A DNA stretch of 64,000 bases, from contig JALIGW010000003.1 in assembly GCA_023053685.1 (NCBI GenBank), positions 138,443,126 to 138,507,125 of the forward strand. Direction: 5' to 3'. Below, piece after piece: positions 54,007-64,000 of the stretch. A program made the position numbers and the translations under genes. Under the pieces are notes generated by a model. The model saw nothing but the letters and a program-made list of their open reading frames with translations, was not told the origin of the DNA and did no database searches. Source of the DNA: Diadophis punctatus similis. Lineage: Eukaryota > Chordata > Lepidosauria > Squamata > Dipsadidae. Every line of letters begins with the position of its first letter. Within the stretch, counting starts at the first letter, position 1.

Positions 54007-54489
54007 CTTTAGATAGCCTGGTTCCATGCTATGAAGAGCTTTAAAGGTTAAAACCAGCCCTTTGAATTGGACCTGGAAGCAAATTGGCAATCAGTGCAAC
54101 TCACAGAGCAGAGGTGTAACATGAACTGTTTTAGGAGTACCTATAAACTGCCTGTGCGGCTGCATTTTGTGCCACAGAAGGTGAAACTTCCAGATACTCT
54201 TCAAGGGTGGTCCTCTGTAGAGCGCATGGCAGAAGTCCAATTTGCAGGTAATAGGGCGTGAGTCACTCTAAGTCCACATATCTTAAAGTTGCTAAGGTTG
54301 AGAAACCCTGCATTAAACAAATTAAACATTTGAGCAATTATATGGTTTTGAAGAGTCATGCACTGCAAGATATCATCTTATCTGGAGGTTAATTTCTACC
54401 GGCTTTCAGCTGACTAGGCTACCGATTCTTCTCTTCATGTATACTGTATGTATGTGTATGTATATGTGTATGTGTACATGTATAACAGC

Positions 54490-54850
54490 AGCCCTAGAAA
54501 TCAATGTAAAATTATAATTTAAATGACAGTCTTAACCTGCAGCTCTTTCTGTTAGGACAATATTGTTGGGACAAATCACTCCAATAAAACATGCATGATT
54601 GACAATAAAGATATCATTTCTACAAAATCGCATTTCTTTTTCCTTAATTATGGCACCATATTTTTTTTGCAAGATTAATATACATTTAAGAAGAAAGCTA
54701 ATTGCAGAAAACAAGCTGATGTAACTGAGCCCTAATTAAATGAAAATGATGGCGCTAACGCACTTGTAGTGTTAATTAAATAACAATGGTGACAAGTGTC
54801 TGAACACTGGAAGGAAAATGATAAAATTCTTCACTCTCTTGGTTTAGTTA
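54490..54850. other. Candidate conserved non-coding element
   Basis: A repeat-free AT-rich stretch with several TAATTA/TAATTG homeodomain-type cores (near 54653, 54696, 54732, 54771), AACAATGG (a SOX-type core, near 54783) and CATGCATGATTGACAATAAAG. No open frame of note. This texture recalls vertebrate developmental enhancers, but conservation cannot be judged from one sequence. Confidence 0.3.
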
Positions 54851-55161
54851 ACTACTCAGCTGAGCTAAAAATTTCTTTGTTTATGCACTGGCTAAGTTCC
54901 ATCAATGTTCACTTTCATAGCTGGTAGGTTCACTAAGCAGCCATGCCAAAGACCTTCCATTCTGTCTTTGCTTGCTCAATGTGCTGCTACACTAGGGCAG
55001 GCCAGAACACTTTTGTGTCAAGCAATGCTTGTGTGTTCTTGAAAGAGTATTGACAAATCATTTGGGACAATGGTGAAAAATCACTGGCAAGGAAAAGAAT
55101 TGGTAAACAGCCGAAAACATCTTTCTCTAAATTCATCAGAACTCGCCGTTGCTGTCTTTTT

Positions 55162-55387
55162 AGCAATAGCAATAACACTTAGACATATATCACTACACAG
55201 TGCCTTATAGCCCTCTCTAAGCAGTTTGCAGAGTTAGCATATTGGCCCCAACAATCTGGGTCCTCATTTTACCCACCTCAGAAGGATGGAAGGCTGAGTC
55301 AACCTTGAGCCGGTCAGGATCAAACTGCTGGCAGTCAGCAGAGTTAGCCTGCAATACTGCATTCTAACCACTGCGCCACCACGGCTC
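55162..55387 (-). repeat. tRNA-derived squamate SINE
   Basis: Minus-strand copy with AGCAATAGCAATAACACTTAG tail and head GCGCCACCACGGCTC. B-box region is diverged. Confidence 0.9.
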
Positions 55388-55521
55388 TTTTACTTCTCAG
55401 TAATGTTTTCAGACTTTAATTATTAATCATGAGGACTAGAAACTAAAGCAATTCTGCCTTAGAATCTGCAGGCTACAGATCTATGTGCACAACACACAGA
55501 AGCAGCGTGGGCATTTTTGTT

Positions 55522-55650
55522 AATAGCACTTAGACTTATATACTGCTTCATGATGTTTTACAGCCCTCTCTAAGCAGTTTTACAGAGTCAGCATATTGCC
55601 CCCAACAATCTGGGTCCTCCTTTTACTGACCTCAGAAGGATGGAAGGCAG
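55522..55650 (-). repeat. 3' half of a tRNA-derived SINE
   Basis: Begins AATAGCACTTAGACTTATATA and stops after GAAGGATGGAAGGC; the pol III head is missing, as in a 5'-truncated copy. Confidence 0.85.
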
Positions 55651-55887
55651 TAGTATACGAATTCATCATTCTTTTTGACATTGAGCCCAGAGAACATATG
55701 TTTAAGGAAGGGCATCTCGTTGGGTGGTCCATACATGTATGAACAAAACACATCTCTGGAGTAAAAAAACAAACAATAAAATCACTTGGGGCAATTAGAA
55801 TGGTTTTCTTTACTGATTCATCCAACCGTATGGGTTTTGAGATAGGTGCCACAAGCAGTTCCTCAGTGAACAGCACAACACATATTT

Positions 55888-55952
55888 GGCAACTTTAAGA
55901 CTTGTGGACTTCAACTCCCAGAATTCTTAAAGTTGCCTAGTTTGGCGACCCC
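55888..55952 (+). mobile_element. Fragment of palindromic hAT-like MITE
   Basis: GGCAACTTTAAGACTTGTGG, ACTTCAACTCCCAGAATTC and TTAAAGTTGCC with GACCCCTG at the end belong to the family at 53910; the left TIR is eroded. Confidence 0.6.
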
Positions 55953-57802
55953 TGCCATCAACCATTCATGAAGAAGATGGAGCTGCGGGAAGCAAGTCTT
56001 GTTTTCACCATGCTATTCCCTTAAGCACCATCAGCACTGGAGGAGTAATAATCCTTACATCTGAAGAAAGCTTCTGCAGCAGGAATTATTTCTTTAATGA
56101 GACATGTTGTGTTTATTTTGGGATGGGCAGGGAAACTGTCTTTCTGCAACTCTTGTTGCTAGGAGCAATGTCTGGAAATGACCTAATTCAAAGCTGATTG
56201 TATCTTTCTTCTGATTGCAAGTTATTACTATTTTTTTTCTTTTGCTGTATTTCTTTTAAAGTTGTGGAGCTTAAGACACAGCTGGGAGATGGTGAAGGCT
56301 GTGAAAGCAACACTAGCAACACTAGCGTTTGTGTTCTTGTGACCGCTGCTAAACAATCACCACTGTGCATGCTATTCCGTGTTCTTTCAGCACCAAGCTA
56401 AACATTGTACTTGGGTTCAGAATGAGGCTCTGCGTGTATCCCTGTAGTTCACAGACCAATATTATCTCTTCTAAGAAGCTTGTATTTGCTGTGTTTAGAG
56501 ATTAAACAATACAGCCTAGTGACTAGGTTTATCTTAATCTTCTGGCCAAGAACAGACCATCACGCCTATGAATTCTGCATTCTTTTGGTATCCATAAAAG
56601 GATGGTTTACTTATCACTCCCCCCCCCCCCCCCATACAGGAGATAGGTGCTAAGCATTTGTGTGCTTCTATTTTACAGGAAATTATTCGGCTTGAAAGTG
56701 ATATATTTTCACGAGGACTTTTTTCTTTTTTTAGCTACCAAGATAATGGAGTCAAAGACTAACTAATGCCCAATATCATCCAGCCATTTTGTAACAGAAG
56801 TGGCTACTCAGAAGCTATTCTGATCCTCCTCTAATCCAAGTGTTTTTCAAATGTGACAACTTTAAGATATGTGGACTTTTAAAATATATATATATCAGTG
56901 TACTTTGTGGAACATGAATTTGAGCTGCCACTGTGGAAACACACTGCTCAAAATTATCTTCACCATATCTTCACCAGATTGTGAAGGGTTTTGTGTATTG
57001 TGAAGTTGAGTCAACCTCAACAATTATAAGAAGTGTGGACTTCAACTCCCAGAATTTGCCAACCAGCTTAAGTGATTTTATTAAAAGGGATGAATGAGAG
57101 AAGGTTGTGATAGCTTGCAACACCTTCTGGTTTTTGTCTTTTAAGTCAATATCAATTGGATAAGTGTCTCTTTGAAAAAGAAGATAAATTGAGCAAATAA
57201 AAAAATGAAGTCAAGATTAGCAAACTTAAATCTCCTCTTTACATCCCATTATATCTGCCTTTTACAGGAAAGGATCTTTCTGATGGCAGCGTGCTGTAGG
57301 TGGAATACACTCTGTGTTGTTTTGCCTATTCTTCTGCTCTAAAAGCTACATATAAAGCAGAAAATAACCAGTTTCAGCCTATATTGAGAATTCTGATTAA
57401 AGCTTTAGCTGAACACTCCAAAATGTCTAAAATGAAATATTTTTTAAAGAGCACAATACTGATTTTTGCCCACTACATCACGTAGCAGATTTTGTTTTAA
57501 GCGTACCTATTCCAACCATATTGTGCTACCTTCTTGCGAACTATTCAGACCTGCATGGATTTGTTTTAATGTGTTTGTTTAAACCATTTTATACTACCTT
57601 TTCATGAACTACTTAGAGCTACAGGTGGCAAAATTGCATCAAACAAGCAAACCAGAACAACCCATAATTTCCACCCACTCCAAAATCTTGATTAGACTAT
57701 AATGTACTCTCTTTTAACTTTAGGGACTCTGTTACATATCCATATCTTGGGCTTCATAAGAAACAGGAGAGCGTTTGCAAATTGTCATGTGTATGTGTTT
57801 AG
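55953..57802. other. Mostly unique intergenic stretch
   Basis: AT-rich. A C run lies at 56620-56634 and a decayed arm of the palindromic MITE at about 57004-57063 (GTGGACTTCAACTCCCAGAAT). No gene recognised. Confidence 0.4.
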
Positions 57803-58172
57803 CAGGGTGGGTTCTAACTTACCTCGCTGCCAGTTCGCTTCCTTCCACACCACGTTGGTGCGCCTCGTGGTGCATGCGCACTGCCGAAAAATAATTTTTT
57901 AAAAAAAAGCCAAAAACAAGATGGCTACCGCATGCACAGAACTCGACTTCTGTGCATGCTCAGAAGAAAAAAAAATAAAAATTAAAAATCATTTTTTTAA
58001 AAAAAAGCCAAAAACAAGATGGTGACTGCATGCACAGTGCCAGAAACTCGGCTTCTGGGCATGCTCAGAAGAAAAAAACATTTAATTTTTTTTTAAAAAA
58101 ATCAAAAAAAGATGGCGGCGCCCACAGACTGGCACCGACCGAACCGGGTTGGTGACATCATCATGACAGTCA
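57803..58172 (-). mobile_element. hAT-B element, one end degenerate
   Basis: Starts CAGGGTGGGTTCTAACTTACC, contains CAAGATGGC and GCATGCTCAGAAG blocks (twice, so internally duplicated) and ACCGACCGAACCGGGTTGG. The far end is unclear and no TSD was found. Reverse orientation to the copy at 31867. Confidence 0.65.
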
Positions 58173-59143
58173 CAGATTGATTATATTTGATACTGTCACT
58201 AAATTAGGACTGTAAAAATATGGGTGACCAGTCAGTGGCATCAAAGACAATGCTTTGACTCTTTACTGCCATCTATTGGCCACCTAGGTCCTTGCAGCTT
58301 AGGTCAGACTGTCCTATTGTGACCATAGAATGAGTCCCAAATGCTACCTGTACACATTTTCCTTACAATCTAAACAACCTCTGATACATTGTCGACTCCT
58401 GTGGCTAAAATTGTGCACTACTCATCTATTCAACACTCACAAATAACAGAGTATCTAGCAATGCACTAACGAACCCCAAGTGTTCCTTGTGGGGGGGACA
58501 CATTAAATAGTTAGTGTTAAATAATAACATATTTTTAAAACCTCCATATGTTTAATGTTTGTTTTGGACTGGATATGGCTGATGTAATACACTATTGTCT
58601 ACCATGGTGATAACCAGAATGTTTTTATTTCAACAAATGAAAAAAAATGTCATAGTGTTAGATGCACTGTAACATTTTTTTTTCATTTAAATGATATTCC
58701 CAATATATCAATATATTCACTCCAAAATTAATTTAATTTAAGGGACCAGCTTGTTAAATAATTCACCAGCAGCGGTTGGGGAGATGCATTAAGCTGGGGT
58801 ATAGTTACTTGCTCTATATGGCACTGCCCAAGTTTTCCTCTGTAGGAAGAAGAACAAGGATTAAAAATAAAAAATGCTGTCACACGTGGATTCTCTTTTT
58901 GGAAAATGCGACTGAGATATGTTGATTCCTCTCTAACAGTTTAGCATTTTCTGTCTTGGATCTTCCATGTTATAGAAGCAGTACCATTTCCTTAAATGAA
59001 ATAAAATTTTCTCAGGTGCTGAGAAATGTTATAACTGTGTCAGAGTTCACACATTATTGGGACTAAACTTTAGGGTGATCAAAGCTGAATATTTGTATTG
59101 GTTTCTCTGACATGCTACTTTATGTGCTACTGTTTTCAACCAG

Positions 59144-59180
<37 letters not shown>

Positions 59181-59892
59181 TAAATTAATTCTGTAGATTA
59201 CTTTCTTGGATTATTGTGCTTTCCCATGACACCAAACCCCTCCAAATCCTACCATTCTTTGAAGAACAGCACTACAAAAAGCTTCCTTTGTGTCTTTAAT
59301 ATAATCCTGGATTCTTCTTTGAGCTGTTTTGGGGGGAGGAGAGTAACTATTTCCCTTGTGTTAAGCCTCACATTAGATTTGAGATCTGAAATGTGTTCAG
59401 TAGACTGTTGGAAAGGAAGCCGGGGAGATAAAAAGATTTAAACTTTTCATGTCCACAGATTAGGCTTCGTTTGCAGGAAAGACTTCTAATGTCTATTTCA
59501 TGACAGAGTTGCCTTCTGCATGTACTGAACATATATGGTGAGCTTATGTATACTCCATAATATATCCATCGCATATCCAGGGGACATCTGTGTATACCAG
59601 TGCAACGTTGCTTGGCTTTCTTTGCTTTTCTGTTGCCCGGCTTTATTTGCCCTTCCAATTCCAGTAGAAAGGGTTTGGTCCCTGCTAGGTCAAATCGTAT
59701 GTTAATTATCACTTATCTAATCTGGTCTTCCAACTTGCCAGCTGGGCAAAGAAAAGAAGTAAGAGCAAGGGAAAGCAATTTTATTTCCTTATTTAGACCA
59801 TATCCAGACACTAGGAGGCCTGCCACAGTTAAGATCAAACTGCTTCCATCAACGGAGTTGCTGGAATAGCATCATGCCAACAGAATAACAGT
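58173..59892. other. Unique intergenic stretch with a CTCF-like motif and (GA)n
   Basis: No gene recognised. A CTCF-like motif is at 58266-58281 (minus strand), and (GA)n at 59148-59175. Confidence 0.4.
58266..58281 (-). promoter_or_regulatory. Putative CTCF binding motif
   Basis: The minus-strand sequence GGCCAATAGATGGCAG fits the core consensus CCASYAGRKGGCRS with one mismatch. Such motifs arise by chance and in repeats, so binding is only a possibility. Confidence 0.35.
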
Positions 59893-60140
59893 GTCGGAAG
59901 GTACCTTGGAGGTCTTCTAGTCCAACCCTCTGCTCAAGCAGGAAACCTTATACCGTTTCAGACAAATGGTTGTCCAATCTCTTCTTAAAAACCTCCAGTG
60001 TTAGAGCACCCATAACTTCTGAGGCAAGCTGTTCCAATGATTAATTGTTCTAATTGTCAGGGAATTTCTTCTTTGTTCTAGGTTGGTTCCACCCTTGATT
60101 AGTTCCCACCCATTGCTTCTTGTCCTACATTCAGATGCTC
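59893..60140 (-). mobile_element. CR1-type LINE 3' fragment
   Basis: On the plus strand TTGGAGGTCTTCTAGTCCAAC, CTGCTCAAGCAGGAAAC and CCCATTGCTTCTTGTCC are the complement of the C-terminal coding region and 3' end seen at 39440-39885. No open frame. Confidence 0.78.
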
Positions 60141-60142
60141 AA

Positions 60143-60372
60143 GAGCCATGGTGGCACAATGGTTAGAATGCAGTACTGCAGGCTAACTCTGCCAACTGCC
60201 CGAAGTTCGATCCTGACTGGCTCAAGGTTGACTCAGGCTTCCATCCTTCTGAGGTTCGTAAAATGAGGACCCGGATTGTTGGGGGCAATATGCTGACTCT
60301 GTAAACTGCTTAGAGATGGCTATAAAGCACTATGAAGTGGTATATAAGTCTAAGTGCTATTGCTATTGCTAT
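60143..60372 (+). repeat. tRNA-derived squamate SINE
   Basis: Head GAGCCATGGTGGCACAATGG, B box GTTCGATCCTGAC, body and AAGTGCTATTGCTATTGCTA tail. Full length. Confidence 0.92.
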
Positions 60373-60424
60373 AATAGATTGACTTCGTCTTCTTTGTGGC
60401 AGCCCCTTAGATATTGGAACAATC

Positions 60425-60971
60425 CAGGGGCGGGTTCCTAATTTTTTTACTACCACTCTGTGGGCGTGGTTTATTTTGTGGGTGTGGCTTGCCAGCCATG
60501 TGACTGGGTGGGCATGGCTTGCTGGCCATGACCGGGTGGGCGTGGCTTTTCAGACTGCTGAAGGGAAGGGAACTGAGATATGTCCTGCCACCCATTCCCC
60601 CTCCCCTCAGCAGCTCGAGAAGCCTCAAACCTGCGAAAATGCCTAGGATCATCACTGCGCGTTCGTGGCTTCTTGGACTGCTGAAGGGAGGGGAACTGAG
60701 ATAGGTCCTGCCACCCGTTCTTTCAGCGTCTCACACACTCCCTCAGCCATCCTCCCCTGCTTGGACTCACTGTGGGGTAGGAAGGCAGCGCATGCGCAGT
60801 GCCGGAAGCTCGGCTTCTGGGCATGCGCAGAAGAAATTTATTTTATTTAAAAAAAATATTTTTAATGGCGGATCCCAGGCATAGGCAACCGACCGCACCG
60901 GTACTGTGACGTCACCAGAGGGCCGCTACCGGTGCTATAGAGTGGACCGCACTGGTAGGAACCCACCACTG
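60425..60971 (+). mobile_element. hAT-B element (547 bp) without visible TSD
   Basis: Ends CAGGGGCGGGTTCCTA and GTAGGAACCCACCACTG are intact and the body matches 40944-41449 closely. The flanks GAACAATC and CTTTCAGA do not match, so the TSD is absent. Confidence 0.87.
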
Positions 60972-61344
60972 CTTTCAGATCTGCAAAAGATGTCTTCAAC
61001 TAACATTGTAGATGAGTCTCCTCCTACCATTGAAGACATTTGGGAGTGCTGCATACAGTTACAGGGGTTTTGCTTACTGTGAGCCCAAGCTTTCTCTGTA
61101 ACTGCCCTCTTTGTGTGGAATCCAGCTCCTGCATTTAAGAGGCACTGAAAACACTCCTCTTTGAACAAATGTTTAATTTGGCATAATTTTAATCTAGGTT
61201 TTGTATTTTGAGTTTTTCTCTTGCTTTCTCTTTTGAATACAGATCACAAAAAGAGTTTGGGAGTCAGTGGTATATAAGGGACAACTGTGCTTTAGGGCAT
61301 CTGCAGATGTGCATCAAACACTTCTTCTCTGTAGCTTCTTCTCT
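60972..61344. other. Intergenic stretch, possible LINE scrap
   Basis: A frame near 61090-61170 (ALFVWNPAPAF) faintly resembles a LINE C-terminus. Otherwise nothing recognised. Confidence 0.3.
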
Positions 61345-61985
61345 GGCAATATTACACTGCTAACCAGAGCATACAAAATATTTGTTAGACCAATTCTTGA
61401 ATACAGCTCACCTGTCTGGAACCCGCACTGCATATTGGACATTAATACAATCGAGAGAGTCCAGAAATATTTCACAAGAAGAGTCCTCCACTCCTCATCT
61501 CGCAATAAAATACCTTATTCCACCAGACTTGAAATATTGGGATTAGACAATTTAGAACTACGTTGCCTTCGATCTGATCTAAATGTAGTTCATAAAATCA
61601 TATACCAAAATGTCCTTCCTGTCAATGATTACTTCAGCTTCAACCGCAACAATACACGAGCACACAATAGATACAAACTTAATATAAACCGCTCCAAACT
61701 TGACTGCAGAAAATACGACTTCAGCAACAGAGTGATCAATGCCTGGAATGCACTACCTGACTCTGTGGTTTCTTCCCCAAACCCCAAAAACTTTAACCTT
61801 AGACGGTCTACAGTCGACCTCACCCCATTCCTAAGAGGTCTATAAGGGGCAGGCATAAGCGTACCACTGTGCCTACCATCCCTGTCTTACCATCCTATTG
61901 TCCTCATTTATTTGTTATGTTTATACAAACACCTACTATCTTGTACATGTTTGACAAACAAATAAATAAAATAAATAAATAAATA
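61345..61985 (+). pseudogene. CR1-type LINE, C-terminal open frame with complete 3' end
   Basis: The frame stays open to the stop at 61843-61845 and encodes the region after RT: NITLLTRAYKIFVRPILEY, SSPVWNPHCILDINTIERVQ, RLEILGLDNLELRCLRSDL, ARNRYKLNINR-type segment, FSNRVINAWNALPDSVV and a short tail. It is the C-terminal domain of CR1-like LINEs with the PxLEYxSPVW motif, different from the 42145 family. The 3' UTR (CATAAGCGTACC, CCTGTCTTACC, TTTGACAAACAAATAAAT) matches the tails at 3684 and 53519. The 5' truncation is at about 61345, since the frame upstream has no similarity. Intact coding suggests a fairly young copy. Confidence 0.88.
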
Positions 61986-62852
61986 AACACTTGTCAATGA
62001 CTCCTTAAGCCAAGGACAGAGGTTGTGGTGCAGCTGTAGATTGCAGCTGCACAGTCGTGGGCAAAGCACACACTTGCTTTAAGAATTGTGCAAGAAAAAG
62101 CAAAATATAATAACTAAGTAACCAGTGCCCATAGCTATTTCTTTAGGATTTTGTTCTATATCAGATCAATTATGTTTGGATACCATTGGAAGTTTCTATT
62201 ATCTCTCATACAGGTATGTTAGGAACCCTCATGTTCTTCTTCCTAGCATTTTCTTGCAGACATGGGATCCACTTTTCCAATCAATGACCACATTGTTCAA
62301 GAACCCTGTATCGCCCTGAAAAATTGTCCTTTGGGGAAATGACAATGGATGAATTGGAATTTGGGTCAACCATTACCAAGGGTCAATGTAACTAAGGTTT
62401 TGGTCCTGAAGAAGGTGAGATAATTAAGAGGGCAGGTGAAGAATGCCATGATTAAAAACTTGTGGAATGATAAGGCAGGACTTCTAGACAAGTTTGAGGT
62501 CTACTGTGTTTTCATCAAACCTGTTTGCTATTCCTTCTGGGATATAAACACCTCTTGATGGTCTGTCCAGCACACTAATCGCAATACAATGGCAGCAACC
62601 ATTGTAGGCAATAATTTTTCCTTGTTCCTCCTAAAGAAAGGATGTTGTGCTATCATACGTCCTATTTAAAACAAGGATTGGATGTACATTCCAAAGCATC
62701 TGTATGAGAAAGCTAGATTTGCCGCTAGAATTAATATTAAATATTGTGTCAGATTTCCCAGAGATAGCTGTTAGACGCTGTACAGACAGTTTTAAGATTT
62801 TAATCATTTGTCATTTGTCCCTATTGTAGTTCTCATGGGGGGGGGGGAACTA
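61986..62852. other. Unique intergenic stretch
   Basis: No gene recognised; G run at 62837-62847. Confidence 0.4.
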
Positions 62853-62870
62853 TAACAGGGACACATTTTA

Positions 62871-63420
62871 TTTTTATTTTTTTTATTTTTTTAAATTAAT
62901 TTTCATATTTTACATATTACAATATTTGTAGACAGATCTGCCACCATTTATATATATCGCTACTATATTTATACATTTTATACATTATTTTATCATATTT
63001 TCTAATCCTGTGTCCTCGTCCCACACTGTTTCTTCAAATTTCTATTATTAGTCCAGTTGTACCATTTTTCCCAAACGTCGTGGCAATCTGAATTTTTTTG
63101 TCCTCTGAGTTCAATCGTTAGTTTGTCCATTTCAGCACAGTCGTATATTTTTTTGATTATCGAACTGTCCATAGGTATATTGGGATTCTTCCAGTTTTGT
63201 GCGTACACAATTTTGGCCGCTGTAGTGATGTGGAGGATTAGATATTTGATGCTTTGGCTATATTGTCCTTTAAATATTCCCAGTAGAAAAAGTTCTGCCA
63301 TATATTCTACTGATGAGTCCACTATTTCCTGTAACCAGTGGTGTATCTTTATCCAATATATTTTTGCTTTGGGACACAACCACCACATATGAAAGAAGGT
63401 GCCCTGCTCTTTTTTGCATT
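62871..63420 (-). pseudogene. L1 LINE insertion, ORF2 C-terminal end
   Basis: Bounded by an identical 18-bp repeat TAACAGGGACACATTTTA (62853-62870, 63421-63438), a target-primed insertion signature. On the minus strand the frame encodes GTFFHMWWLCPKAKIYW (the C-terminal cysteine-region helix of reptilian L1 ORF2p), ELFLLGIFKGQ, YLILHITTAAKIVYAQNWK and IKKIYDCAEMDKLTIEL, to a stop at 63002. A short T-rich (poly-A in sense) 3' UTR follows to 62871. 5'-truncated; the frame is open, so it is recent. Confidence 0.93.
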
Positions 63421-63438
63421 TAACAGGGACACATTTTA

Positions 63439-63801
63439 AAGCTGCTTGTATATCCACAATAATATTGAAATAATTATTATTCTGGAGCTGGAATAATTAA
63501 CAAACTCCCAGATAAAGCTGCTTAAAAGAATCTGTTTCCAATGGGTAGCCATATTAGTTACAACAAAAAAGTGCCTTCCGGTTTCTTAATGGCTGTTGTA
63601 ACAAATTTGCTACGGCATAGATTTTTGGGGATTGAAGCTTATCATGGCTTCTAGTGTTACTTAACGCTTCCAGACTGGCCACAGCCATTGGGTTCAATGA
63701 GACGTAATTCCAGGAAAATGAGCAGAGGCTTGCAGTCAATGAGATTGCTGTTTCTTTCCAATTGTTAGTTCTGGTTTCCCCGTCGTGAATTTCTGGACTT
63801 A
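63439..63801. other. Unique intergenic stretch
   Basis: No recognisable gene or repeat. Confidence 0.4.
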
Positions 63802-63809
63802 GTTTAAGT

Positions 63810-63941
63810 CAGTGTTTCCCAACCTTGGCAACTTGAAGATATCTGGACTTCAACTCCCAGAATTCCCCAGCCAGCATTGGCTGGGGAATTCTGGGAGTTG
63901 AAGTCCAGATATCTTCAAGTTGCCAAGGTTGGGAAACACTG
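63810..63941. mobile_element. Palindromic hAT-like MITE (132 bp)
   Basis: Starts CAGTGTTTCCCAACCTTGG, ends with its complement, TSD GTTTAAGT (63802-63809, 63942-63949). The arms are almost perfectly complementary with a 2-4 bp loop (CCAGCATTGGCTGG). Confidence 0.96.
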
Positions 63942-64000
63942 GTTTAAGTAACTCCGTCTCACAGAACAAATGAAGGGGATGAATAAATTTGTTGATGCCA

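Larger units (their letters stand above)
53035..54275 (-). pseudogene. CR1/L2-type LINE, decayed C-terminal part with two nested elements
   Basis: Minus-strand text at 54007-54270 (GAAGAGCTTTAAAGGTTAAAACC, TTGGACCTGGAAGCAAATTGG on the plus strand) parallels the LINE coding region at 42580-42650. On the minus strand 53330-53200 reads NILPSEIRWLHPFNIRK, the same C-terminus as LPPEIRTIPTLLAFRK elsewhere. A hAT-B element (53405-53861) and a palindromic MITE (53910-54006) are inserted in it. Confidence 0.65.
52675..54310. mobile_element. Palindromic hAT-like MITE, pushed apart by nested insertions
   Basis: The left arm CAGTGTTTCTCAACCTTAGC is at 52675 and the right arm GTTGCTAAGGTTGAGAAACCCTG ends at 54310. 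Flanks CATTAAGC (52667-52674) and CATTAAAC (54311-54318) agree in 7 of 8 bases, as expected of an old hAT TSD. About 1.5 kb of other elements lie between the arms. Confidence 0.8.

Overview
Repeat-dominated nuclear DNA of a squamate reptile, most likely a snake. The reasons are the mix of repeats: one tRNA-headed squamate SINE family present about ten times, a Bov-B (RTE) LINE, several CR1/L2-type LINE 3' ends with AAATAAAT-type tails, reptilian L1 fragments, Mag-type Ty3/Gypsy elements, many short hAT-like and Tc1/mariner-like elements, and long simple repeats including an ATCT (GATA) array. I see no host protein-coding exon, tRNA gene or rRNA gene. The species call is inference; no host gene is present to confirm it.

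Layout. 1-5.8 kb: hAT elements (31-821, 2590-3012 inside a SINE, 3396-3889 holding a LINE tail), a SINE, a palindromic Penelope-like terminus and a 323-bp solo LTR followed directly by a palindromic MITE. 5.8-6.4 kb: a Gypsy solo LTR with another LTR nested in it. 7.3-10.3 kb: two hAT elements around and inside a decayed R2-type LINE on the minus strand, with RT, zinc knuckle and restriction-like endonuclease remnants. 11.1-12.1 kb: a GC-rich long LTR-like block. 12.3-19.7 kb: mariner-like MITEs (one nested in another), LINE 3' ends, a Bov-B fragment and a SINE. 20.5-22.8 kb: two L1 insertions. 23.5-26.1 kb: a hAT element and Gypsy copy 1, complete with LTRs and TSD but lacking most of pol. 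28-32.6 kb: a LINE tail split by a hAT element, an 807-bp TIR element, MITEs and the GATA array. 33.5-35.8 kb: Gypsy copy 2, 3'-truncated. 38.8-41.5 kb: SINE, CR1-type fragment, hAT element. 41.8-46.6 kb: Gypsy copy 3, with both LTRs, primer-binding site, polypurine tract, gag, protease, RT and RNase H, an in-frame integrase deletion and a later LINE insertion. 47.4-48.9 kb: an internally deleted mariner-like transposon with recognisable transposase ends, a compound trinucleotide repeat, and a SINE split by a MITE. 51.3 kb: an AAAGG array. 52.7-54.3 kb: a five-layer nest of elements. 54.5-54.85 kb: an AT-rich, homeodomain-site-rich stretch that may be a conserved non-coding element. 55-64 kb: SINEs, hAT elements, a LINE with an open C-terminal frame, a young L1 with a perfect 18-bp TSD, and a palindromic MITE.

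How the parts work together: there is no operon-like system here. The relationships are parasitic and historical. SINEs would borrow LINE machinery, MITEs the transposases of their superfamilies. The nested insertions give a relative time order (for example Gypsy copy 3 is older than the LINE in it; the R2 fossil is older than the hAT in it). The most unusual items are the R2-type endonuclease/RT fossil away from rDNA, a hairpin-framed TATA box shared by Gypsy LTRs of different sequence, and the arthropod-like mariner remnant. All coordinates were read by eye, so ends of degenerate elements are approximate.
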